Source of the DNA: Ligilactobacillus faecis
GTDB lineage: Bacteria; Bacillota; Bacilli; Lactobacillales; Lactobacillaceae
DNA: 64,000 nucleotides
NCBI RefSeq assembly: GCF_029889745.1
Contig: NZ_CP123639.1
Span: forward strand, 1,965,501-2,029,500
Direction: 5' to 3'
Below, one piece after another: positions 35,259-44,160 of the stretch. The notes under the pieces were generated by a model that searched no databases, had not been told where the DNA came from, and saw nothing but the letters and a program-made list of their open reading frames with translations. A program made the translations under genes and the position numbers. Each line of letters starts with the position of its first letter. Within the stretch, counting starts at the first letter, position 1.

Positions 35259-36569
35259 TTATTTTCGACGTCTTTCGATCACGTGGATCGGTGTTCCTTC
35301 GAAATCAAAAGCTGCTCGAATTTGGTTTTCAAGAAAACGCTCATATGAGAAGTGCATCAAATCTGGATCATTGACAAAAACAACGAATGTTGGTGGTTTG
35401 ACTGCGACTTGAGTTGCATAGTAGACCCGCAGACGTTTACCATTATCAGTCGGTGTTGGATTATGCGCGATCGCATCCATGATAACATCATTCAAAACAG
35501 CCGATGGTATGCGCCGTTCATGGTTCGTATTGACCCGTTTGATCAATTCTGGGAGTTTTTCTAGTCGTTGCCGTGTCTTAGCCGAAACAAAGATGATCGG
35601 CGCATAACTCAGATATTGAAATTCTTGACGGATCGTTTTTTCAAATTCTTGCATCGTATGATTACCTTTTTTCAAAGTATCCCATTTATTAACAACGATA
35701 ATGATCCCACGTCCAGCTTCATGGGCATAACCAGCAACATGCTTATCTTGTTCACGAATACCTTCTTCAGCATTTAAAACAACACAGACGACATCTGAGC
35801 GATCGATCGCCCGCATAGCACGTAAGACTGAATATTTTTCAGTGCTTTCATAAACTTTACCCTTCTTGCGGATCCCGGCTGTATCGATCATCGTAAATTC
35901 GGTGTTATCTTTTGAGATAAATTTTGTATCGATCGCATCACGTGTCGTACCTTCAATGTTGGAAACGATCACCCGATTTTCACCTAAGATCGCATTGACA
36001 AGTGAAGATTTTCCAACATTTGGGCGTCCGATAAAGCTAAATTTGATCGAAGTGTCTTCTTCTTCTGCACCATCTTTAGGAAACAGTTGGCAGATCTTAT
36101 CTAAAAGATCGCCCGTTCCGATTCCATGTGTCCCAGATAATGGCATAGGAGCGCCAAAACCAAGGGAATAAAAATCATAGATCTCACTGCGTAGTTCAGG
36201 ATTATCAACTTTATTGACTGCTAAAATAACCGGTTTATCTGTTTGATATAAGATCTTTGCAACTTTTTCATCAGCATCAGTCACGCCTTCTTTGACGCTT
36301 GTTACAAAAACGATCACATCTGCTTCATCGATCGCTATCTGTGCTTGTTCTGTTATTTGTTTTAAAAATGGTTCATCACCCATATCGATCCCACCAGTAT
36401 CGATAATATTAAATGGTTGTCCTAACCATTCGCTTTTTGCATAAATACGGTCTCGTGTCACACCTGGTGTATCTTCGACGATCGAGATCCGTTCACCAGC
36501 GATCCGATTGAACACAGTTGATTTTCCAACATTAGGTCGACCGACGATCGCAACTACTGGATTTGCCAT
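35259..36569 (-). CDS. der: Ribosome biogenesis GTPase Der (EngA)
   Basis: 436 residues with two tandem GTPase domains, each with [12 protein letters not shown] or DTAG and NKVD or NKWD, then a KH-like C-terminal domain. It acts in 50S assembly. The start is ATG 36569; a TTG six nt upstream is possible. The strongest SD lies before a hairpin in the leader, while a weak AGGT lies nearer. It follows rpsA, but a terminator separates them. Confidence 0.97.
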   Translation of the reverse strand: MANPVVAIVGRPNVGKSTVFNRIAGERISIVEDTPGVTRDRIYAKSEWLGQPFNIIDTGGIDMGDEPFLKQITEQAQIAIDEADVIVFVTSVKEGVTDADEKVAKILYQTDKPVILAVNKVDNPELRSEIYDFYSLGFGAPMPLSGTHGIGTGDLLDKICQLFPKDGAEEEDTSIKFSFIGRPNVGKSSLVNAILGENRVIVSNIEGTTRDAIDTKFISKDNTEFTMIDTAGIRKKGKVYESTEKYSVLRAMRAIDRSDVVCVVLNAEEGIREQDKHVAGYAHEAGRGIIIVVNKWDTLKKGNHTMQEFEKTIRQEFQYLSYAPIIFVSAKTRQRLEKLPELIKRVNTNHERRIPSAVLNDVIMDAIAHNPTPTDNGKRLRVYYATQVAVKPPTFVVFVNDPDLMHFSYERFLENQIRAAFDFEGTPIHVIERRRK

Positions 36570-36612
36570 ATTCAATTACCTGCATACGTTAACACGTATG
36601 TCCTTTCCTTCC
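36570..36612 (-). promoter_or_regulatory. der leader: Shine-Dalgarno abutting a hairpin
   Basis: GGAAGGAAAGGA (36601-36612 on the minus strand) is directly followed by the hairpin CATACG/CGTATG (36595-36600 with 36583-36588), then 13 nt to the ATG. A weaker AGGT lies in those 13 nt. Confidence 0.5.
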
Positions 36613-36629
36613 ATAATAATATCTATCAT

Positions 36630-36668
36630 TAAAAAAACTGACCCAAAAGCTATCGCACTTGGGCCAGT
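36630..36668 (-). terminator. rpsA terminator
   Basis: A 10-bp stem with one G-U pair (36637-36646 with 36659-36668, ACTGRCCCAA) followed on the minus strand by seven Ts. It lies just after the rpsA stop. Confidence 0.8.
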
Positions 36669-36690
36669 AAATGATCTCAACTAACTGAGA

Positions 36691-37884
36691 TTATTCTTCG
36701 CTTTTCAAGTCGTCACCAACAAGATCACCTAAAGTAAATCCAGTATCTTCTTCTGGGATCTCTACGCGTTCTTCTTCGACAACTTCAACTTCTTTTTTAT
36801 CAGCGGCAGGCTTTTCTTGTAAAGCTTTGATAGATAAAGCAAGACGACGATCTGCACCGTTAACGTTCAACACTTTGACCTTAACATCTTGACCAGAAGT
36901 CAACACTTCGTTAGGTGTAGCAATGTGTTTGTGTGAGATCTGTGAAATATGAACAAGACCTTCAACACCTGGGAAGACTTCCACAAAGGCACCAAAACTT
37001 GTCAAGCGTTTTACTTTACCATCTAAAACATCGCCTTCAGCAACTTTTTCTTCGATGTTATCCCATGGTTGTGGTAATGTTTGTTTGATCGAAAGTGAGA
37101 TACGATCTTTTTCAGGGTCAACAGATAAAACTTTAACTTTAACATCTTGACCAACTTCTAAAACATCAGCTGGTTTACCAACACGTTCGTATGAAATTTC
37201 AGATACGTGTACTAAACCATCAACACCACCGAGATCTACAAAGGCACCAAAGTTTGTCAAACGAGCAACTTTACCGTCAAGTACATCACCAGCTGCTAAT
37301 TGTGACATGATCTCTTGTTTCTTAGCTTCACGTTCTTGTTGTACAAGTTCTTTACGTGATAAGATCAAACGGTTTTCGCTTGGTTCGATCTCAACGATCT
37401 TAAGTTCAAGTTCTTGACCTTTGTATTGGTTGAAATCTTCAACAAAGTGGTCAGAGACCATTGATGCAGGGACAAAGCCACGAACGCCAGCGTCAACAAC
37501 TAAGCCACCTTTTACGATTTGAGTAACAGGCACTGTAAGAGTTTCACCTGCTTCAAATTTCTTTTCGATCTCATCCCACACCTTGCGGGCTTCAAGGCGA
37601 CGTTGTGATAATAAGTAGCTACCGCCTTCTTTGTCAGAGCCGATCTTTGAGATAACTACAAGATCAAGTACGTCTCCAACTTTGATGTTATCTTCGATCT
37701 CGTCAGCTTTTACGCTTAATTCACGGGCAGGCACGACACCTTCGACACCTGTACCTTCGATCCCGACGATAACTTGTTTCTTATCATCAAATGCTAACAC
37801 TTCGCCTTTGACAACGTCACCAACTTTAACTGGTTTGACGCTGTTTAAAGCTTCTAATAAATCCTTGTTTTCTGATTCACTCAT
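36691..37884 (-). CDS. rpsA: 30S ribosomal protein S1 homologue (YpfD-like, four S1 domains)
   Basis: 397 residues with four S1 RNA-binding repeats at roughly 15-90, 105-170, 190-260 and 275-345, the last two being the canonical GGVDGLVHVSE and PGVEGLVHISQ. The acidic C-terminus is typical of the short Firmicute form. It binds mRNA and may help translation. The SD AAGGAGG is followed by a small GGAC-AAA-GTCC hairpin right before the ATG. Confidence 0.95.
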   Translation of the reverse strand: MSESENKDLLEALNSVKPVKVGDVVKGEVLAFDDKKQVIVGIEGTGVEGVVPARELSVKADEIEDNIKVGDVLDLVVISKIGSDKEGGSYLLSQRRLEARKVWDEIEKKFEAGETLTVPVTQIVKGGLVVDAGVRGFVPASMVSDHFVEDFNQYKGQELELKIVEIEPSENRLILSRKELVQQEREAKKQEIMSQLAAGDVLDGKVARLTNFGAFVDLGGVDGLVHVSEISYERVGKPADVLEVGQDVKVKVLSVDPEKDRISLSIKQTLPQPWDNIEEKVAEGDVLDGKVKRLTSFGAFVEVFPGVEGLVHISQISHKHIATPNEVLTSGQDVKVKVLNVNGADRRLALSIKALQEKPAADKKEVEVVEEERVEIPEEDTGFTLGDLVGDDLKSEE

Positions 37885-37959
37885 GGACTTTGTCCTCCTT
37901 AACGACTAACTCTATCTATCATTTTAACTGATAGCTAGCTAAAAAGCTAGTTAAATTAA

Positions 37960-38634
37960 CTATTTATCAAATTTTTCAACAATTTTCATGATCTCATCCG
38001 TAACTTCTTTAATATCTAAAGAAGTCGTATCGACTAAGATCGCATCTTTAGCCTGTACTAAAGGCGAAACTTCGCGATGTGAGTCTTTATAATCACGCGC
38101 TTCGATCTCTTTTTCTAAAACAGCAAGTGGAGTCATGATACCTTTTTGTTGATTTTCTTTAAAACGTCGCAAGGCTCGTTCTTTAACACTTGCAACTAAA
38201 AAGATCTTAACTTCTGCATCTGGCAATACTGTTGAACCGATATCCCGACCGTCCATCACGATCCCACCATTTTTGGCGATCATTTGTTGTCTTTTAGTCA
38301 AAGCTTTACGTACCATTGGTTGAGCAGCTACAGCAGAAACATTATTTGTGATCACAGGCGTTCTGATCGCCTGGGTCACATCAACACCATCGACAAAAAC
38401 TAATTGTTCTGGCTCAGCTGGTATAAATTCGATCTGGATCTTTCCTAGTAATTCGCCTAAAGCAACATCATCATCAAAAGCTACTCCATGTTCTTTGGCA
38501 GCCCAAGTCGTTGCCCGATACATCGCACCTGTATCACAATAAATATAATTTAGCTTTTTAGCCACTAACTTAGCAACTGTACTTTTACCTGCTGAGGCAG
38601 GTCCATCGATTGCGATTTGGATCTTTTTTTGCAT
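37960..38634 (-). CDS. cmk: Cytidylate kinase
   Basis: 224 residues. P-loop GPASAGKSTVAK at about 10-21, the CMP-binding YCDTGAMYRA, and DGRDIGSTVLPDA, all typical of Cmk. It phosphorylates CMP and dCMP. It sits between ypbE and rpsA as in Bacillus. No ribosome site lies directly before the ATG; the nearest AAGGAG is 68 nt upstream, beyond a hairpin. Confidence 0.97.
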   Translation of the reverse strand: MQKKIQIAIDGPASAGKSTVAKLVAKKLNYIYCDTGAMYRATTWAAKEHGVAFDDDVALGELLGKIQIEFIPAEPEQLVFVDGVDVTQAIRTPVITNNVSAVAAQPMVRKALTKRQQMIAKNGGIVMDGRDIGSTVLPDAEVKIFLVASVKERALRRFKENQQKGIMTPLAVLEKEIEARDYKDSHREVSPLVQAKDAILVDTTSLDIKEVTDEIMKIVEKFDK

Positions 38635-38708
38635 AACACTTTACTGTTTTTCATGAAAAAAGCGTCCTCTTCTAACGACTAGGACACTTAATAAACAGCA
38701 TACTCCTT
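38635..38708 (-). promoter_or_regulatory. cmk leader: distant Shine-Dalgarno and terminator-like hairpin
   Basis: On the minus strand: AAGGAG (38703-38708), 4 nt, an outer stem CTGTTT/AAACAG (38693-38698 with 38644-38649) enclosing a 9-bp stem AAGTGTCCT/AGGACGCTT (38681-38689 with 38660-38668) that ends in six Ts, then 9 nt to the cmk ATG. It could be the ypbE terminator, an attenuator, or a spacer that brings AAGGAG near the start. Confidence 0.55.
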
Positions 38709-38714
38709 AATAAC

Positions 38715-39404
38715 TTATTTGATTCGGATCTGCTGACCAGGTGAGATACTGGAATTAGCAGACAGACCAGGATTTAATTGTAATAATTGATCAAGCGTCA
38801 ACCCATTATTTACTGCTACCCGATACAACCCTTGTCCAGCTGGAACTGAGATGTATTGGTGCTCAGCTTCACTACTTGAAGAAGCTTCAGCCACACTTGA
38901 ACTTGTAGCTTGTTCTGAATGGGATTCAGCAGTCGTTTCAGTTGAAGACACACTTTCTACAGAAGAAGCTTCGGCTGTAGAAGACTGCTCTGCAACAGAA
39001 GAAGTTGCTGAACTATCATCGAGTGTATCTTTAGCTGATTCAGAACTAGTTTTGGCTTTTGAACCAGTTTTAGCAGAACTCTTGACTTTCTTTTTTGAAG
39101 ACGACCGAGCAACTTTCTTTTCGCTCGAAGAAACGACTTCGATCGCATCATCAGTACTTGCAGTTTGTTTTGAATCTCTTTGTGAGATGAAGTAAAACGC
39201 GATCGTGCTGAAAATAATAATGACAAATACGACCAAGAGTCCAGTTGTCAATAGAGTATTATTTTTATTATTTTGTCGACTGACTCTACGAGAATAATTT
39301 CCGTTATCGTCCTTTTTCTCTTCAAAAGTTTTTTCCCAAGGTTTAGTCCGATCATCTGATTGTTCCCAAGGCTTTTTTCTATGATCGTCATTTCTTCGAC
39401 TCAT
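38715..39404 (-). CDS. ypbE: LysM-domain membrane protein (YpbE-like)
   Basis: 229 residues from the ATG at 39404, which has AGAGGAAG 5 nt upstream; another ATG at 39419 sits right after a hairpin. A charged cytoplasmic part (1-50) is followed by one membrane segment (about 52-71), a long Ser/Ala/Glu-rich extracellular linker, and a C-terminal LysM domain (about 180-229: GLYRVAVNNGLTLDQLLQLN). It is probably anchored in the membrane and reaches peptidoglycan. Its position beside recQ and cmk matches Bacillus ypbE. Confidence 0.85.
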   Translation of the reverse strand: MSRRNDDHRKKPWEQSDDRTKPWEKTFEEKKDDNGNYSRRVSRQNNKNNTLLTTGLLVVFVIIIFSTIAFYFISQRDSKQTASTDDAIEVVSSSEKKVARSSSKKKVKSSAKTGSKAKTSSESAKDTLDDSSATSSVAEQSSTAEASSVESVSSTETTAESHSEQATSSSVAEASSSSEAEHQYISVPAGQGLYRVAVNNGLTLDQLLQLNPGLSANSSISPGQQIRIK

Positions 39405-39475
39405 CTGTCTTCCTCTCATGCTATATAGATGTGAATGAGAAAACTCATCAAAAGTCGATATAGCTTTCCTTTCCT
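39405..39475 (-). promoter_or_regulatory. ypbE leader: AGGAAAGGAAA and GCTATAT/ATATAGC hairpin
   Basis: On the minus strand AGGAAAGGAAA (39465-39475) abuts a hairpin with outer stem GCTATAT/ATATAGC (39458-39464 with 39420-39426) and inner stem ATGAG/CTCAT. An ATG (39417-39419) follows at once; the annotated ATG is 15 nt later with its own SD. Confidence 0.5.
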
Positions 39476-39814
39476 AAAATTACTTATCCAAAGTAGGCAA
39501 CGATCCAGAATTGATCTAGTCTACTTTATGGTTAATATTTTATCATTATTACTTCAAAGCTTAAAGCAATAAACTTAGTGACATTCCACATCTTTTAACT
39601 TAAAATGTCTGATGACCTATTATCGTTTGTGTCGACTACAACACTGAACGATGCTAGAAAATATCATAGCATAATTTAGCCTAAAAATACAGATTAATAA
39701 TTTTCTAGTCTTTTTGGGCAAACTATATCAAATGACACGACTCAAAAAGACACCTCACTCAATCAATAGAGTCGACCAGCCAATAAACTTTGCAACTAGA
39801 AAATGCCCTATCTA
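39476..39814. other. Intergenic region between ypbE and recQ with dispersed hairpin repeat, copy B
   Basis: No gene is seen. The segment 39697-39751 repeats copy A at 32371-32425 at about 85% identity. Its ends GTCTTTTTG and CAAAAAGAC pair, but the inner stem is weaker than in copy A. The rest is AT-rich with only small palindromes. Confidence 0.5.
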
Positions 39815-41251
39815 CTAATGTTGATCTTTAGCAAAAAGCTTAGCTAAATATTTTTCATACCCTAATTCTATTTTAGGAGGAGCCGTCTTATTTATGCGTT
39901 CCGTTTGAAATATCTGTGAGTCTCCTTTACCACAACTACAACAACCATTTTCCTGATGCTTGGGAAGCGGATCATCTCCAAAATAGTTAGCAATAAACCG
40001 TCGTTTACATTGGGACTCGTCTAAATAAGCAAGTAAATGCGTTAACGCAAGCTCTTTTTCTTCTCTACGTGTCTCTGTCATCGCGATCAATTCTTGTTCG
40101 CTCTTTCCCGTTGCGATCAAGCGTTGTAAAACCTTAGCTTCTTCAGTTTCAAAACTCGCTAAAACTTGTCTTTTTTGATAAAAATAACGGATCTGTGTCG
40201 TATCTGGTAAATTTTTTTCCAGAATAAAACGTTGTCGCACTAGATCATCAGGACTATAAAGAAGGAGCGCGTTCCCCTTTTTTCCATCACGAGCACAGCG
40301 TCCGATCTCTTGGACATAACTTTCAAGATCACTTGGTAAATGATAATGGATCACATACCGAATATTTTGTTTATTGATCCCCATCCCAAAAGCACTTGTT
40401 GCACAAACGATCTCAAGCTGATCATTTAAAAACTGTTGTTGGATCAAATAACGTTCATTTAGCTCAAGGCCTGCGTGATAGACTGCTGAAGCTAGACCTA
40501 ACTCTAAAAGCTCTAAATTTATTTCCTCAGCTTTCTGTTTACTTGAAAAATAGATGACTCCTGGCCCTTTGGCTGAAGTTATCTTTTCAAGCAAATACAT
40601 TTTCTTTTCCTCTGGTGTTGCAAATTTTTGCACTTCTAAAAAGATATTGTTGCGATCGACCGGGTAACGGATGATCGGCGTCTCCTTTAGTCGTAACTCC
40701 TTTAAAATATCTTGTTCAACTCTTTTAGTCGCAGTAGCTGTTAGTGCTAGCGTTCGTTTGATCTGCAATTTTTCTTTAAGATTGCCTAAATTTAGATAAT
40801 CTGGGCGAAAGTCAGGCCCCCATTTTGAGATACAGTGAGCTTCATCAACAACAAAAAGTCCGATCTCTAAAGAGCGCAAACGAGTAAGCAGTTCATTTGA
40901 AGTGAGCATCTCAGGAGAAACATAGATAAATTTGAATCGAGCTATATTTTTTAAGGCTAATTGTTTTTGATCATAACTTAAATTGGAATTGAGTGCGATC
41001 ACAGCCTTTTCTCCTTGATACCGCAACTGTTCGACTTGGTCTTGCATCAACGAGATCAACGGTGAGACGATCAAAACTGGACACGCCAAATATTCACCTA
41101 AAAATTGATAACAAAGTGACTTACCTGTTCCAGTTGGTAAGATCGCTAAGGCGGAATTTTTTTCTAAGACTGTTTTGATCGTCTCTTCTTGCCCGATCTT
41201 AAAATCTGAGTGACCAAATTTTTGTTTTAAAAATGTCTTAAGCTCTTTCAT
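39815..41251 (-). CDS. recQ: ATP-dependent DNA helicase RecQ, short form (RecS-like)
   Basis: 478 residues. Walker A PTGTGKS at 39-45, the DEAH box VVDEAHCISKWG, helicase motif VI ending EIGRCARDGK, and a zinc-binding Cys set near the C-terminus (QCKRR, CCSCG). It lacks an HRDC domain, as in Bacillus RecS. It acts in recombination repair and fork processing. It overlaps the end of ypbB by 14 nt. Confidence 0.93.
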   Translation of the reverse strand: MKELKTFLKQKFGHSDFKIGQEETIKTVLEKNSALAILPTGTGKSLCYQFLGEYLACPVLIVSPLISLMQDQVEQLRYQGEKAVIALNSNLSYDQKQLALKNIARFKFIYVSPEMLTSNELLTRLRSLEIGLFVVDEAHCISKWGPDFRPDYLNLGNLKEKLQIKRTLALTATATKRVEQDILKELRLKETPIIRYPVDRNNIFLEVQKFATPEEKKMYLLEKITSAKGPGVIYFSSKQKAEEINLELLELGLASAVYHAGLELNERYLIQQQFLNDQLEIVCATSAFGMGINKQNIRYVIHYHLPSDLESYVQEIGRCARDGKKGNALLLYSPDDLVRQRFILEKNLPDTTQIRYFYQKRQVLASFETEEAKVLQRLIATGKSEQELIAMTETRREEKELALTHLLAYLDESQCKRRFIANYFGDDPLPKHQENGCCSCGKGDSQIFQTERINKTAPPKIELGYEKYLAKLFAKDQH

Positions 41252-42266
41252 TTTCTAGCCTCATTATTTGATATAAACGAAATTCTACAAACGATAATTG
41301 GGGATAGACCTTTTTGACTGCTTGAAAATTCCAATCTAAAACAGGTAAGTGCTTAAAAAAAGTGTGCAAGTCACGCTCGACTTGGGCAGATAAAAAATTT
41401 TCAAAAGGAAAACCAGGTGTTAAGAGCGCGATATTCAACAAATGTTCTTTAACTGTATTGAGCTTTAAATGACGCTTAATTGCGATCTGTTCAAGCGTTG
41501 CCCCTTGACGTAATAATTCATATGTCGTTTGGCTACTTTGTGGCAAGCGTTGTCCTTGCATAAAAGGAAGCACAAGTTCAGCTGACTTGAACTCCTCTTT
41601 CAACAAATAATTTGCATAACAACTGCTCAGATCATGCCAAATATAAAAGATGTCGCTCAGCTCTAAGTGATATTTTCGTGCCAATTGTGGTATTGTCTGT
41701 CCAAGCATTTTGTGTCCAGTCAATTGTTCGCAAAAAATCTGCGCTTTAAGTGGATCTTTTGTAGCTAAAAAGCTTTCTAGCGAAGCAAACGTTTCAGTCA
41801 GTAAAGTTTGCTTACCATATTTTTTCAACCACGCTTTGAATAGCTGTTGTACTTGAAGGTCATTTGTGATCACAAAATAACGTTCATTTCGATAACTGAG
41901 TTCAGAACTGACTTGAACTAGCAAACGTAGCATCTCAGACCATTTTTGCCATGTGAGTTTTGCAAAAAAAGCAGGCATCGTCAAATAAAAATGATTGTCT
42001 TGAAAAGCTTTGCAACGTGCGACCCCATTTGCAGTCAGTACTAGCCCTTTTTCTTCTGCAACTAGTGCCCCTTCTTTTTGGAGTTCTGATACAGCTGTTT
42101 CGATCTTGGTTTCAAATTTAGGAGTATTGATTAAATCTAATAATCCATAGGCTTTCCCCCAAAAAAGAGCTGAAGTCGTCAAATGACCTTCAAGTATCTG
42201 TCGAATAACAGTGACTCGACGCGGTTGCTTTGCTGAAAAATATGTTAGATAGCGTTCTTTTTCCAT
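41238..42266 (-). CDS. ypbB: YpbB-like helix-turn-helix protein
   Basis: 342 residues with no membrane segment. The C-terminal part (about 250-310) holds a helicase-associated HTH-40-like domain (TTYELLRQGATLEQIAIKRH). It always precedes recQ in related genomes, which suggests a helper of the helicase, but the function is not known. The ribosome site is AAGGA, 7 nt before the ATG. Confidence 0.8.
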   Translation of the reverse strand: MEKERYLTYFSAKQPRRVTVIRQILEGHLTTSALFWGKAYGLLDLINTPKFETKIETAVSELQKEGALVAEEKGLVLTANGVARCKAFQDNHFYLTMPAFFAKLTWQKWSEMLRLLVQVSSELSYRNERYFVITNDLQVQQLFKAWLKKYGKQTLLTETFASLESFLATKDPLKAQIFCEQLTGHKMLGQTIPQLARKYHLELSDIFYIWHDLSSCYANYLLKEEFKSAELVLPFMQGQRLPQSSQTTYELLRQGATLEQIAIKRHLKLNTVKEHLLNIALLTPGFPFENFLSAQVERDLHTFFKHLPVLDWNFQAVKKVYPQLSFVEFRLYQIMRLENERA

Positions 42267-42394
42267 ATCTTATCCTTTTATGCATTTAACAATTACTTTA
42301 GATTACTAATTTTAGCACTTTTGCCTAAGGATGCAACTGACAAGTCTGAGAGTTAGCTTAAGATTTTGAACTACGATTTACTGTCTAAAAAAAA

Positions 42395-42480
42395 TTTCTA
42401 AGGTGCACCTAAAAATACTTTTAATTTGACTTAATAAGGTGTACAATGTCAAAGTACCGAAAAAAGGAAGGACGGTTTTT
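42395..42480 (+). promoter_or_regulatory. mntH control region with possible MntR operators
   Basis: TTTCTAAGGTGCACCTAAAA (42395-42414) holds the perfect 10-bp palindrome AGGTGCACCT. TTTAATTTGACTTAATAAGG (42419-42438) is a second partly symmetric AT-rich box. A possible -10 TACAAT lies at about 42443. DtxR/MntR-type repressors bind such sites, so manganese control is likely by inference. Confidence 0.5.
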
Positions 42481-42483
42481 ATT

Positions 42484-44049
42484 GTGGATAAACAACACGA
42501 AAAACACAAACTCGTAGAATATGCGAATGGTCCCTCATTAGAGGAAATCAATGGTACGGTCGTTGTACCAAAAGGAAAGGGGTTTTGGCGCACTTTATTT
42601 GCCTATTCAGGTCCTGGAGCTTTAGTTGCTGTAGGTTATATGGATCCAGGTAACTGGTCGACTTCGATCACCGGTGGACAAAATTTCCAATACTTATTAA
42701 TGTCCGTTATCTTGATGTCAAGTTTGATCGCGATGCTTTTACAATACATGGCTGCCAAACTTGGGATCGTGAGCCGGATGGATCTAGCCCAAGCGATCCG
42801 CGCCCGCACTGGTAAGACTCTGGGGATCGTTTTATGGATCTTGACTGAGTTAGCTATCATGGCAACTGATATCGCTGAAGTTATCGGGGCTGCGATCGCC
42901 TTATACTTACTCTTTGGTATTCCGTTAGTCGTAGCTGTTTTCATTACTGTATTTGACGTTTTACTCTTGCTCTTATTGACTAAGATCGGTTTTCGCAAGA
43001 TCGAAGCGATCGTTGTTGCTTTGATCTTAGTTATCTTATTTGTCTTTGTTTATCAAGTTGCACTATCTGACCCAGATTGGGGCGCTGTCTTTAGCGGCTT
43101 TATCCCAACAGCACAAACATTTGCTACGACACCAGAAGTCAACGGTATGACACCATTGAATGGTGCTTTAGGTATCATCGGGGCAACTGTTATGCCACAT
43201 AACTTATATCTTCACTCGGCTGTTTCTCAAACACGTCAGATCGATCATAATAACGAAGACGAAGTCGCTGAAGCAGTCCGTTTCTCAGCTTGGGATTCCA
43301 ACATCCAATTAGGTGCTGCTTTTATCGTAAACTCGTTACTGTTGATCATGGGTGTTGCTGTCTTCAAGAGTGGTGCTGTTGATGACCCTTCATTCTTTGG
43401 TCTTTACGCAGCCCTTTCCGATACTTCGATGTTGAGCAACGGTGTTTTGATCTCAGTCGCTAAATCAGGCGTACTCTCAGTACTTTTTGCGGTCGCCTTA
43501 CTTGCTTCCGGGCAAAACTCAACGATCACAGGAACTTTAACTGGTCAAGTTATCATGGAAGGTTTCGTCCACTTGAAGATGCCACTTTGGGCACGGCGCT
43601 TGATCACACGTTTGATCTCTGTGATCCCAGTTTTGATCTGTGTTTCCCTTTCTGCCGGTCAAAGTGCCGAACGTGAACATCAAGCTTTGAATAACTTGAT
43701 GATCAACTCACAAGTCTTTCTTTCTCTAGCTTTGCCATTCTCGATGGTCCCACTTTTGATGATGACAAACAGTAAGGTAGAAATGGGCGAACGTTTTAAG
43801 AACTCTCTTTGGGTCAAGATCTTAGGTTGGCTATCTGTTTTAACTTTGACGATCCTCGATTTCAAAGGAATGCCAGATGCGATCTTGCAATTTTTCGGTG
43901 ATAATCCAACCGCAAGCGATGTTCATCTTGCAACAATGATCGCCTATGTCGTAGTTGTCTTGATCTTAGCGCTTCTCATCTGGACCGTTTATGAATTACA
44001 CCAAGGTAATAAGCGCTATGCTACTAAATTAGCTGAAGCTAAAAAATAA
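42484..44049 (+). CDS. mntH: NRAMP-family manganese/proton symporter
   Basis: 521 residues from GTG 42484 (GGAAGGA 11 nt upstream); the open frame starts 45 nt earlier without a ribosome site. About 11-12 membrane segments, with the metal-binding DPGNW in TM1 and the MPHN motif in TM6. It imports Mn(II), and probably some Fe or Cd, with protons. It is a single gene with a strong terminator. Confidence 0.95.
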   Translation: MDKQHEKHKLVEYANGPSLEEINGTVVVPKGKGFWRTLFAYSGPGALVAVGYMDPGNWSTSITGGQNFQYLLMSVILMSSLIAMLLQYMAAKLGIVSRMDLAQAIRARTGKTLGIVLWILTELAIMATDIAEVIGAAIALYLLFGIPLVVAVFITVFDVLLLLLLTKIGFRKIEAIVVALILVILFVFVYQVALSDPDWGAVFSGFIPTAQTFATTPEVNGMTPLNGALGIIGATVMPHNLYLHSAVSQTRQIDHNNEDEVAEAVRFSAWDSNIQLGAAFIVNSLLLIMGVAVFKSGAVDDPSFFGLYAALSDTSMLSNGVLISVAKSGVLSVLFAVALLASGQNSTITGTLTGQVIMEGFVHLKMPLWARRLITRLISVIPVLICVSLSAGQSAEREHQALNNLMINSQVFLSLALPFSMVPLLMMTNSKVEMGERFKNSLWVKILGWLSVLTLTILDFKGMPDAILQFFGDNPTASDVHLATMIAYVVVVLILALLIWTVYELHQGNKRYATKLAEAKK

Positions 44050-44054
44050 TGCGT

Positions 44055-44160
44055 AAAAAATATCTGCTGATGAATTTTTAAACTTTGAAGTGCCCCCCCT
44101 AAGTTGGACAAAAGAATCTAACTTAGGGGGGGCACTTCACTTATTCAGCGGATATTTTTT
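44055..44160. terminator. Bidirectional mntH/ribU terminator interrupted by a mini-element
   Basis: Outer arms AAAAAATATCTGCTGA (44055-44070) and TCAGCGGATATTTTTT (44145-44160) pair over 16 bp with one G-U. The loop holds a 54-bp insertion. The ribU stop codon overlaps the right arm. Confidence 0.85.
44086..44139. mobile_element. 54-bp mini-element made of two IS3/IS150-like terminal repeats
   Basis: Perfect 20-bp inverted repeats TGAAGTGCCCCCCCTAAGTT (44086-44105) and its complement (44120-44139), with only 14 bp between them. The 3-bp CTT lies at both outer edges (44083-44085 and 44140-44142). The TG-start and CCCCC pattern resembles IS150-group IS3 ends. It is non-coding and forms a very strong hairpin. 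Confidence 0.8.

Noticed and set aside
44086-44139. C-rich/G-rich hairpin as an ordinary terminator only
   Set aside because: It has IS-like ends and a CTT duplication, and the real terminator stem lies outside it.
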